This document shows, one piece after another, positions 1 through 5,059 of a DNA stretch of 5,059 bases. How positions within the stretch are numbered: position 1 is the first letter of the stretch; each line of letters opens with the position of its first letter. The translations under genes were made by a program, and so were the position numbers. The stretch comes from an uncultured Porphyromonas sp. (lineage in GTDB: Bacteria; Bacteroidota; Bacteroidia; Bacteroidales; Porphyromonadaceae). Below the pieces are notes generated by a model. It was not told where the DNA came from and did no database searches. It saw only the letters and a list, made by a program, of their open reading frames with translations. Location: the NCBI GenBank assembly GCA_946222055.1, contig CAMIEW010000098.1, positions 1-5,059 of the forward strand, in the 5' to 3' direction.

Positions 1-598
1 CGACGGTGTCGCCCTTGGAGCGGAAGGTGCCGGGCTTAAACTCCCCCTGAGCGGTCGTGTAGTAGATCTGCACCAGCTGATGAAGCAGCTCGTCCCGCTC
101 GATCTGCTGACCGGTCCGGATGAGGATCTTTTTAGCGGCGTAGTCCCGAGGATTGGCCATACCGTAGATGCAGGAGACGGAGGCGACGACGATGATGTCG
201 CGCCGACCGGAGAGCAGCTGGGTAGTGGTACGGAGACGGAGCTTCTCGATCTCGTCATTGATCGACATGTCCTTGGCGATGTAGAGATCGTTGGTGGGGA
301 GATAGGCCTCCGGCTGGTAGAAGTCGTAGTAGGAGACGAAGTACTCGACAGCGTTGTGGGGGAAGAAGCTCTTAAACTCTCCGTAGAGCTGCGCCGCCAG
401 TGTCTTATTGTGCGACAGCACTAATGTCGGCCGCTGCACCTCGGCCACCACATTGGCCGCCGTGAAGGTCTTACCGGAGCCGGTGACGCCGAGCAGCGTC
501 TGGAAGCGCTGCCCCCGCTCTACGCCGTGGACCAAGTCAGCGATCGCCCGAGGTTGGTCGCCGGTCGGCTTGTAGCTTGATATGAGTTCAAAGTCCAT
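1..598 (-). CDS. uvrB: UvrB, excinuclease ABC subunit B (N-terminal part; cut by left window edge)
   Basis: UvrB is the damage-verifying helicase-like subunit of cytoplasmic nucleotide excision repair; it receives DNA from UvrA and recruits the nuclease UvrC. Translating the minus strand from the ATG at 598-596 gives 199 residues without a stop, roughly the first 30% of a protein that is usually about 660-700 aa. The N-terminus has the family motif PTGDQP (residues 11-16). Walker A is GVTGSGKT (37-44, with Lys43). [14 protein letters not shown] (62-75) is helicase motif Ia. The beta-hairpin region that clamps DNA is [16 protein letters not shown] (86-101), with its conserved aromatic residues present. 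[10 protein letters not shown] (137-146) is also typical of the family. The start is supported by AAGGAG seven bases upstream and by the normal UvrB N-terminus. It is divergent from the TonB-receptor operon and probably functionally unrelated to it. Identification is secure; only the C-terminal part is unseen. Confidence 0.97.
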   Translation of the reverse strand, partial: MDFELISSYKPTGDQPRAIADLVHGVERGQRFQTLLGVTGSGKTFTAANVVAEVQRPTLVLSHNKTLAAQLYGEFKSFFPHNAVEYFVSYYDFYQPEAYLPTNDLYIAKDMSINDEIEKLRLRTTTQLLSGRRDIIVVASVSCIYGMANPRDYAAKKILIRTGQQIERDELLHQLVQIYYTTAQGEFKPGTFRSKGDTV

Positions 599-605
599 CT
601 CTTCT

Positions 606-611
606 CTCCTT
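606..611 (-). promoter_or_regulatory. Ribosome binding site of uvrB
   Basis: On the minus strand this reads AAGGAG, seven bases before the uvrB ATG. It is a good Shine-Dalgarno match, notable because the two lipoprotein genes in this window have none. It supports the chosen uvrB start. Confidence 0.6.
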
Positions 612-623
612 CGTCTCTTCCGA

Positions 624-631
624 CAAAGGTA
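624..631 (-). promoter_or_regulatory. Probable uvrB promoter, -7 element TACCTTTG
   Basis: The minus strand reads TACCTTTG, an exact match to the Bacteroidota primary-sigma -7 consensus TAnnTTTG. It lies 25 bases upstream of the uvrB start codon, which implies a short leader of about 20 nt. No convincing -33 TTG is present at the usual spacing of about 19-21 bp; the nearest TTG (plus-strand CAA at 645-647) is too close. The -33 element is weakly conserved in this phylum, so the call rests on the -7 match and position. Confidence 0.55.
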
Positions 632-662
632 CCAAAATAGCGCCCAAGGGAGCGGAGGCTAC

Positions 663-678
663 CGGACTCCAAAGTCCG
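663..678. repeat. Short perfect inverted repeat (6-bp arms, 4-nt loop)
   Basis: CGGACT and AGTCCG flank the loop CCAA. The repeat sits about 32 bp upstream of the uvrB -7 element. It lacks a following T-run in either direction, so it is not an intrinsic terminator. It might be a regulator site, but a 6-bp palindrome of this kind is also expected by chance. Confidence 0.35.
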
Positions 679-714
679 CCCGACAACGAATCGGACACAG
701 CCCTCCCCAACAGC

Positions 715-802
715 CTCCGACTAATACCAGTAATAGTTCAGGCTAATACCGGTAATAGCTCTGACTAATATCGGTAATAGAGTAAACTAATACCGGTAAA
801 AG
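715..802. repeat. Array of four palindromic 16-bp boxes with a 22-bp period
   Basis: The box CTAATACCGGTAATAG occurs at 721-736, 743-758, 765-780 and 787-802, separated each time by exactly 6 bp of mostly unrelated sequence. Copy 2 matches the consensus fully; copies 1, 3 and 4 each differ at one base (G to A, C to T, and T to A). The box is nearly self-complementary: 14 of 16 positions are symmetric around the perfect octamer TACCGGTA. The 6-bp spacers before copies 1 and 3 are similar (CTCCGA and CTCTGA); the others differ. A 22-bp step is close to two helical turns, so all boxes would face the same side of the DNA. This is the arrangement expected of a cooperative operator, or of a small tandem repeat whose copy number could vary. 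The binding protein is unknown. Confidence 0.85.
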
Positions 803-915
803 AAAAAAACCTTTCCCGCGACGACCATTGCCTCCAAGCAACATCATCCCTTGTGAGTATAAAGCGGGGCGGGAAATACCAACAAGAGGGGATGGAGCAG
901 CGCCCAATTAGCTCC

Positions 916-923
916 TACCTTTG
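916..923 (+). promoter_or_regulatory. Probable promoter of the TonB-receptor operon, -7 element TACCTTTG
   Basis: TACCTTTG followed by CA is an exact Bacteroidota TAnnTTTG -7 element on the plus strand. Transcription would start near 928-931, giving a leader of about 85 nt before the receptor ATG. A clear -33 TTG at standard distance is not seen, which may indicate a weak promoter or dependence on an activator. The same octamer serves uvrB on the other strand. Confidence 0.6.
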
Positions 924-927
924 CAGC

Positions 928-947
928 AGTGTAAAATAAATCACACT
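928..947. promoter_or_regulatory. Inverted repeat at the predicted transcription start (possible operator)
   Basis: AGTGT (928-932) and ACACT (943-947) form a perfect 5-bp inverted repeat around a 10-bp A+T-rich centre. The 20-bp span overlaps the predicted start site of the receptor operon, where a bound dimer would block transcription. The size and A+T-rich centre are compatible with a Fur/Zur-type or other dimeric repressor site, but it is not a recognisable consensus match. The role is inference from position. Confidence 0.4.
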
Positions 948-972
948 TGGTATAAAAAAGTCATAAAACCGC

Positions 973-990
973 ATTGCCTCTAACGGCAAT
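973..990 (+). promoter_or_regulatory. Perfect stem-loop in the leader of the receptor operon
   Basis: ATTGCC (973-978) and GGCAAT (985-990) pair perfectly around the loop TCTAAC. The hairpin ends 10 bases before the AAGGA ribosome site. It has no U-run, so it is not a terminator. It could stabilise the transcript, affect translation, or be a second protein-binding palindrome. It matches no riboswitch class that I recognise. Confidence 0.4.
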
Positions 991-1000
991 CACCACTCGC

Positions 1001-1005
1001 AAGGA
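1001..1005 (+). promoter_or_regulatory. Ribosome binding site of the TonB-dependent receptor gene
   Basis: AAGGA lies nine bases before the ATG at 1015. It supports that start, together with the signal peptide that begins there. Confidence 0.5.
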
Positions 1006-1014
1006 TACATCCCC

Positions 1015-3393
1015 ATGCACAAGTCACCACTACACAGCATCTGCAGGATCCTTGTCCCGCTGCTCCTGACGCTGTCGCTCCTGACATCGGAAGCGAGGGC
1101 GACAGAGGCGACCCCCAAGGATCTCTTGCTCGTCATCACCGTCGTGGAGGCGGACAGCGGAGAGCCCGTCGTCGGAGCCATCGTCAAGTCGCCCTCTGCT
1201 CGTCGCACCCAGGTAACCGATCCTCAGGGGCGATGCACGCTCGCCTTTGCTCCCGGGACAGGGAGAGTAAAGATCTCCGTCTCGTTTCTCGGCTTCAGAC
1301 CTTATGAGAAGACGATCACACTGGGCAAGGAGAGCCAACTGACGATCCGACTGGAGGAGGATGCGACCCTATTTGACGAATTAGTCGTCGAGGGTCGGCT
1401 CAAGCACACGACCAACCTCCAGCAGGCAGTGGCTGTGCAGGCGGCAACGCTCGAGAAGGGGACGTCGCTCAACCTTGCCAAGCTCCTTGAGTCTGTCCCC
1501 GGAGTCAGCACCATCAGTGCCGGAAGCAGCATCTCCAAGCCGGTGATCCAGGGAATGCACAGCAGCCGCATCGTGCTGGTCAACAATGGTGTCCGCCTCG
1601 AGAGCCAGAGCTGGGGTGAGGACCACGCTCCGGAGATTGACCATACCGGAGCCTCGATCATCGAGGTGATCAAGGGGGCGGAGAGCGTCCGCTACGGTCA
1701 GGGTGCTCTCGGTGGTGTCGTACTCTTCAATCAAGCGACCCTACCCTATGGACACAAGCGACTCTACACACGGAGCAAGATCAACCTCGGATATGCCACC
1801 AATGGACGGGCCTTTGATGGTGCGGGATCGGTGGAGGTCGGCTACCGCGACTGGGGGATGCGTCTCCATGCGATGTACAATAAGTCGGGCGACTATGGGA
1901 CGGCGGAGTATCTGCTCAATAACACGGGATTTAACAACATCGGCTTCTCCGCCTACGCCGGCTACGAGCATGGCCCTATCACGGCGACGCTCTTCTCGAG
2001 CCTCTACACGTCTCGCAGCGGGATCTACTTCTTCAGCTCCGTCTCCGACCTGGAGCAGCTGATGACACGCTTCGAGATCGGACGCCCGGATGAGAGCATG
2101 ATCAAGCCTTTCTCTTACGAGATCAAGCCGCCCTTCCAGCAGACACAGCACTTTACCCTCAAGGGCGAGGTGGACTACCGCGTGGCGGAGGGACACAATC
2201 TGGAGCTGAAGGTATCGTATCAGGATAACCTGAGGCAGGAATTTGAGAACCGTAAGCGGGATGACCTCAGCTGGCTGCCGATGCAGGACCTCCTCCTCAC
2301 CACCATGACCTCTGACCTGGCGTGGGAGGGTGACTGGAAGGTGCTCGGCATGTCAACTCAGGCGGGTCTCTGCTCCAGCTATCAGTACAACTACAATGTC
2401 CCCGGGACGAAGCAGCCCGCCTTTATCCCCAACTTTGCCGCACTGACCCTCGGTGGCTTCGTGATCCACAAGATGAAGCTCGGCAACCTCGACCTCTCGG
2501 GAGGTCTGCGGTACGACTACAAGGCCATGGACGTGCATGGCTACACGAGTCTCGCTTCCTTTAAGTACTACAGGGACTTTAAGGTCTACGCTGCCATCAC
2601 GGGCAGTCTGGCAGCACACTACAGACTGAACGACAACTATGACGTCCGGCTCAATGTCGGTCTTGCCTGGAGACCGCCGGACATCAACGAGCTCTACGCC
2701 ACCGGTCTCCACCACGGCACCTACTGGGTGGTGGGAAATAAGGACCTCCTCCCGGAGGTGGGCGTGAAGCCGGTCCTCGGTATGGGCTACCGCAACGAGT
2801 GGCTGCTGATCGAGCCGAGTGCATTCTTCCAGTACGTACACAACTACATCTACGACAATATCGGGCAGGGGGCGAGACGCTTCCACAATCACCCGAGTGG
2901 GAAGTACCCGCAATTTATCTACGGTCAGGACAATGCCCGACTCTTTGGTGGGGACCTCCTCGTCAGGGTGGAGCCGCTGAGCGGTCTCTCGATAGAGATG
3001 ACCGGTGAGTGGATCAACGCCCGCAACCTCACGCAGAATTGCTGGCTGCCCTTTATGCCGTCGGATCGCTATGGTCTGGCCGCCAATTACCGGATCGACT
3101 TCGGTAAGGAGCGGAAGTGGCACGCCGATGTGACGCTGGACGGTAAGTATGTGACAAAGCAGGTGCGCTTTGATCCGGAGAAGGATCTGGCACCAGACTC
3201 TCCGGACCCCTACTTCCTCCTCAATGCCAATGCAGAGCTGAAGTATGATCTCCCCGGCGGACGAAGCGTCAAGCTGATGCTGGTGGCTGACAATATGCTG
3301 AATGCGCTGTACAAGGAGTACACCGATCGCTTCCGCTTCTTTGCTCACGCGATGGGAGCCAAGTATACGATCCGGACCGTAGTAGAGTTTTAA
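1015..3393 (+). CDS. TonB-dependent outer-membrane receptor with carboxypeptidase-regulatory-like N-terminal domain
   Basis: This is a complete 792-aa outer-membrane transporter that would take up a ligand using energy from TonB-ExbBD. A signal peptide covers about residues 1-29, with a hydrophobic core LVPLLLTLSLL and an ARA cleavage site. Residues about 38-114 form a carboxypeptidase-regulatory-like beta domain (SGEPVVGAIV, then FLGFRPYEKTI). DELVVEG (121-127) sits where Bacteroidota receptors have a TonB-box-like segment. The plug runs from about 131 to 245, with LLESVPGVS, KPVIQGMHSSRIVLVNNGVR, EIDHTGASIIEVIKGAESV and RYGQGALGGVV. The barrel fills the rest. RPPDINELYATGLHHGT (553-569) and GNKDLLPE (574-581) are conserved barrel motifs. 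DNMLNALYKEY (759-769) and a C-terminal Phe support a complete barrel. Plug and HHGT motifs recall ZnuD-like and other metal or haem receptors more than SusC; the substrate is inference. It is the first gene of an apparent operon with two lipoproteins and has no SusD partner in view. Confidence 0.95.
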   Translation: MHKSPLHSICRILVPLLLTLSLLTSEARATEATPKDLLLVITVVEADSGEPVVGAIVKSPSARRTQVTDPQGRCTLAFAPGTGRVKISVSFLGFRPYEKTITLGKESQLTIRLEEDATLFDELVVEGRLKHTTNLQQAVAVQAATLEKGTSLNLAKLLESVPGVSTISAGSSISKPVIQGMHSSRIVLVNNGVRLESQSWGEDHAPEIDHTGASIIEVIKGAESVRYGQGALGGVVLFNQATLPYGHKRLYTRSKINLGYATNGRAFDGAGSVEVGYRDWGMRLHAMYNKSGDYGTAEYLLNNTGFNNIGFSAYAGYEHGPITATLFSSLYTSRSGIYFFSSVSDLEQLMTRFEIGRPDESMIKPFSYEIKPPFQQTQHFTLKGEVDYRVAEGHNLELKVSYQDNLRQEFENRKRDDLSWLPMQDLLLTTMTSDLAWEGDWKVLGMSTQAGLCSSYQYNYNVPGTKQPAFIPNFAALTLGGFVIHKMKLGNLDLSGGLRYDYKAMDVHGYTSLASFKYYRDFKVYAAITGSLAAHYRLNDNYDVRLNVGLAWRPPDINELYATGLHHGTYWVVGNKDLLPEVGVKPVLGMGYRNEWLLIEPSAFFQYVHNYIYDNIGQGARRFHNHPSGKYPQFIYGQDNARLFGGDLLVRVEPLSGLSIEMTGEWINARNLTQNCWLPFMPSDRYGLAANYRIDFGKERKWHADVTLDGKYVTKQVRFDPEKDLAPDSPDPYFLLNANAELKYDLPGGRSVKLMLVADNMLNALYKEYTDRFRFFAHAMGAKYTIRTVVEF

Positions 3394-3399
3394 AGCAAA

Positions 3400-4782
3400 A
3401 TGAATATGACGAGACAGATATTACCCGCCATCGCTATCCTCCTACTGGCTCTCACGGGCTGCAAGGATACGATGCAGAAGATAGTGAAAGCGCCCGCCCC
3501 CTTCATCGAGACCGTGGTGGTGGGACACGAGCAGATCTACACCGTGCAGGCCATCCTGAGACTGGCGGTGCGTCACGCCGATCCGGCGGGCGAGGTGAGC
3601 GATGAGCCTTACTACTTCACCGCCTATGACCTCGATGACCAAAAGCCCACCCCGGTGCCGCTCTACCAAGAGATCAAGATCTCCAAGGATGAGGACGGGA
3701 ATATGACGATCGTCTCACCGAGGGAGCACTTTGACGTGGTGAAGAGCAGCAGGTACTGCTATGCGCTCGAGCTGAAGTACTACGACATGAATGGTCAGCT
3801 GATCAACCACCAATTCACTCGATGGCACGCTATGGAGGGTAAGACACCGAGGGACGTCGGCTACGATGACCCCAACTCGACCATCCTCGTGCACCAGCAC
3901 TTCTTCACCATTGACAATTACTCCCTCTCCGGACTGCCGATCGCCTTCCCCATGACGCCGGACAGCCTCTACATTGACCGCTATACCTTTGAGACCGATG
4001 CCAACGGGGGACTACTCCCGGCGACCCGTATGTCGCAGGCAAATGTCTTTGTCCCCACCGAGGGTCATAAGCCCGATGGTCTGAGGTACGACTACGCTCT
4101 TGCACTCGAGTCGGAGCGCCGCACATCTACCAAGAGTGTGGAGGAGACCTATCAATACCAAGGGCGGGACTACCGGCTCTACAAGTCGCTTGACTCCTAT
4201 GCACTCAATAAGCTCACGCCGGAGATCTTTGACTACGAGTACCGCGACACCGACCCTGTGGAGGAGTCTCTCGGGACAGTCCTTGAGGATCAGGACGACC
4301 TCGGACGGATCCGGACGGGACACATTGTCAACCTCCTCCGCTTCCGCCGTGGGATCTACGAGGAGGGTGACGGCGGGCTGTACCCACTGGAGCCGATGGG
4401 GATGAAGGGGATACTCAACTTTAAGCAGTCGGACATCCTCTTCCAGCTCAAGGTCTCCATCGCCCACATCCTGACACAGCCGAGCAATGCGGAGAGCACC
4501 CGATTCCTCTTTGGAAAATACATGACCAACGGAGGCAACCAGGCTCCACCCTTTGACGGCGTGACCACCTATAAGTCCCACGAGATCTCTCGCTCGTGGA
4601 ATAGCTTTGACATGTGCTACCCGATCTCCGTGCGGGTGATCGCTGATGCTGACGGACCGGTGGAGCGACTGGTGAGCGATGTCAGGCGGTACTACCCCGA
4701 TGCCTCGGAGACGGAGCTGAGGGAGATGTTTTACGGAGAGGACAATAGCTACTATCGTCGCCGTCCGAGTGTATTATTCTAA
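3400..4782 (+). CDS. Unrecognised 460-aa lipoprotein, second gene of the receptor operon
   Basis: The family is not recognised. The N-terminus is a clear lipoprotein signal: Arg5, a hydrophobic run IAILLLAL, and a lipobox LTGC with acylated Cys21, followed by KDT. The mature part of about 440 residues has no membrane segment, so it should be an envelope-anchored soluble protein. It is rich in aromatic and acidic residues and appears to be mainly beta in its first half. Visible landmarks are NHQFTRWHAM (136-145), the HxH segment LVHQHFFTI (163-171), YEYRDTDP (279-286), KVSIAHILTQ (351-360) and an Arg-rich C-terminal end (RRRP, 453-456). Eleven His are present. It starts six bases after the receptor stop, with no Shine-Dalgarno, so it is probably co-translated. 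A role as a surface or periplasmic partner of the receptor, for example ligand capture, is inferred from position only. A second ATG at codon 3 is an alternative start and does not change the signal. Confidence 0.9.
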   Translation: MNMTRQILPAIAILLLALTGCKDTMQKIVKAPAPFIETVVVGHEQIYTVQAILRLAVRHADPAGEVSDEPYYFTAYDLDDQKPTPVPLYQEIKISKDEDGNMTIVSPREHFDVVKSSRYCYALELKYYDMNGQLINHQFTRWHAMEGKTPRDVGYDDPNSTILVHQHFFTIDNYSLSGLPIAFPMTPDSLYIDRYTFETDANGGLLPATRMSQANVFVPTEGHKPDGLRYDYALALESERRTSTKSVEETYQYQGRDYRLYKSLDSYALNKLTPEIFDYEYRDTDPVEESLGTVLEDQDDLGRIRTGHIVNLLRFRRGIYEEGDGGLYPLEPMGMKGILNFKQSDILFQLKVSIAHILTQPSNAESTRFLFGKYMTNGGNQAPPFDGVTTYKSHEISRSWNSFDMCYPISVRVIADADGPVERLVSDVRRYYPDASETELREMFYGEDNSYYRRRPSVLF

Positions 4783-4794
4783 GATCACACAGCC

Positions 4795-5059
4795 ATGCAG
4801 ACCATCAAGACTCCCATACTCCTGATGCTTACCTCGCTGCTCTTACTCTGCAGCGGGTGCCGCAAGTTTATGCTCTTCGACGTCTCCGTCCCGGAGGATC
4901 GCAACCCACTGATCAATAAGAAGACCCCCACGACCAAGGCGGACCTCTACTTCCTCGACAAGCACCTCGCCACGGAGGAGGACCACGGACCCGTGGTGGA
5001 GGGGACACTTCCTAATCCCGACCCCGATGGTGCCTGCGCTGACTGGGCCACCTGCCTCG
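4795..5059 (+). CDS. Second unrecognised lipoprotein (N-terminal part; cut by right window edge)
   Basis: From the ATG at 4795 an open frame of 88 codons runs off the window. It opens with Lys5, a hydrophobic stretch ILLMLTSLLLLC, and a lipobox CSGC giving acylated Cys22, followed by RKF. The visible mature part is polar, with Pro/Asp-rich PNPDPDG (73-79) followed by two Cys in CADWATC (81-87). I do not recognise the family from this fragment. It begins 12 bp after the preceding stop, with no Shine-Dalgarno, and so continues the operon. The start is chosen because it directly yields a lipoprotein signal. It is probably another envelope partner of the receptor, which is inference from gene order. 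The full length cannot be judged. Confidence 0.85.
   Translation, partial: MQTIKTPILLMLTSLLLLCSGCRKFMLFDVSVPEDRNPLINKKTPTTKADLYFLDKHLATEEDHGPVVEGTLPNPDPDGACADWATCL

Larger units (their letters stand above)
599..1014. other. Divergent intergenic region between uvrB and the TonB-receptor operon
   Basis: About 416 bp with no credible coding sequence on either strand. From left to right it holds the uvrB ribosome site and promoter, a short hairpin (663-678), the four-copy 22-bp array (715-802), a stretch with no recognised element (803-915), the rightward promoter (916-923), two inverted repeats (928-947 and 973-990) and a ribosome site for the receptor gene. The repeat array contains stop triplets in several frames and is A+T-richer than the flanking genes, consistent with a non-coding role. 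Confidence 0.8.

Noticed and set aside
80..424. Plus-strand open frame of 114 codons opposite uvrB
   Set aside because: It lies wholly antisense to conserved UvrB motifs. The product is Val/Gly/Asp/Glu-rich and resembles no protein family, so it is a shadow frame.
715..802. CRISPR array
   Set aside because: The repeats are only 16 bp and the spacers 6 bp, far shorter than any CRISPR, and no cas gene is near.
812..876. Perfect 8-bp inverted repeat TTTCCCGC (812-819) / GCGGGAAA (869-876)
   Set aside because: The arms are 49 bp apart, and one 8-bp match is expected about once by chance in an intergenic region of this size. No terminator or origin context is present.
2353..3348. Long open frame (331 codons) on the minus strand inside the receptor gene
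   Set aside because: It is antisense to a receptor with clear family motifs throughout. Its translation is low-complexity, Val/His/Leu/Arg-rich, with no recognisable domain. Such shadows are common in GC-rich genes with strong third-position bias.
4012..4581. Minus-strand open frame of 189 codons inside the 460-aa lipoprotein gene
   Set aside because: It is antisense to a gene with a good signal peptide, lipobox and operon spacing. No separate start signal or domain is visible.
1015..5059. SusC/SusD glycan-utilisation locus
   Set aside because: The receptor has ZnuD-like plug and barrel motifs rather than the roughly 1000-aa SusC form. The next gene shows no SusD-like features that I can recognise, and no glycoside hydrolase is in view.

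Overview
The window looks like a chromosome segment from a fairly GC-rich member of the Bacteroidales (Bacteroidota), possibly Porphyromonas-like. Three things support this. Both apparent promoters carry the Bacteroidota -7 element TAnnTTTG, in each case as TACCTTTG. The outer-membrane receptor has the N-terminal carboxypeptidase-regulatory-like domain typical of this phylum. Two further genes encode lipoproteins with short signal peptides and little or no Shine-Dalgarno sequence. The genus is a guess; the phylum is well supported.

Layout: (1) 1-598, minus strand, is the first 199 codons of uvrB (excinuclease ABC subunit B), which runs off the left edge. (2) 599-1014 is a divergent intergenic region of about 416 bp. 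It holds a promoter for each flanking gene, a small hairpin, and an array of four near-identical 16-bp near-palindromes at exact 22-bp spacing (715-802). Two inverted repeats lie between the rightward promoter and its gene. (3) 1015-3393, plus strand, encodes a complete 792-aa TonB-dependent outer-membrane receptor. (4) 3400-4782 encodes a 460-aa lipoprotein of a family I cannot name. (5) 4795-5059 is the start of a second unrecognised lipoprotein, cut by the right edge.

Genes 3 to 5 are separated by only 6 and 12 bp and very likely form one operon. It would make a TonB-dependent transporter together with at least two envelope lipoproteins. No SusD-like protein is seen in the window, so this does not look like a standard glycan locus. 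The receptor's plug and barrel motifs resemble those of receptors for small chelated ligands (metal or haem), but the substrate is not determined by the sequence. uvrB is a housekeeping DNA-repair gene that happens to lie divergently next to this operon. The most unusual element is the 22-bp-period palindromic array between the two transcription units.
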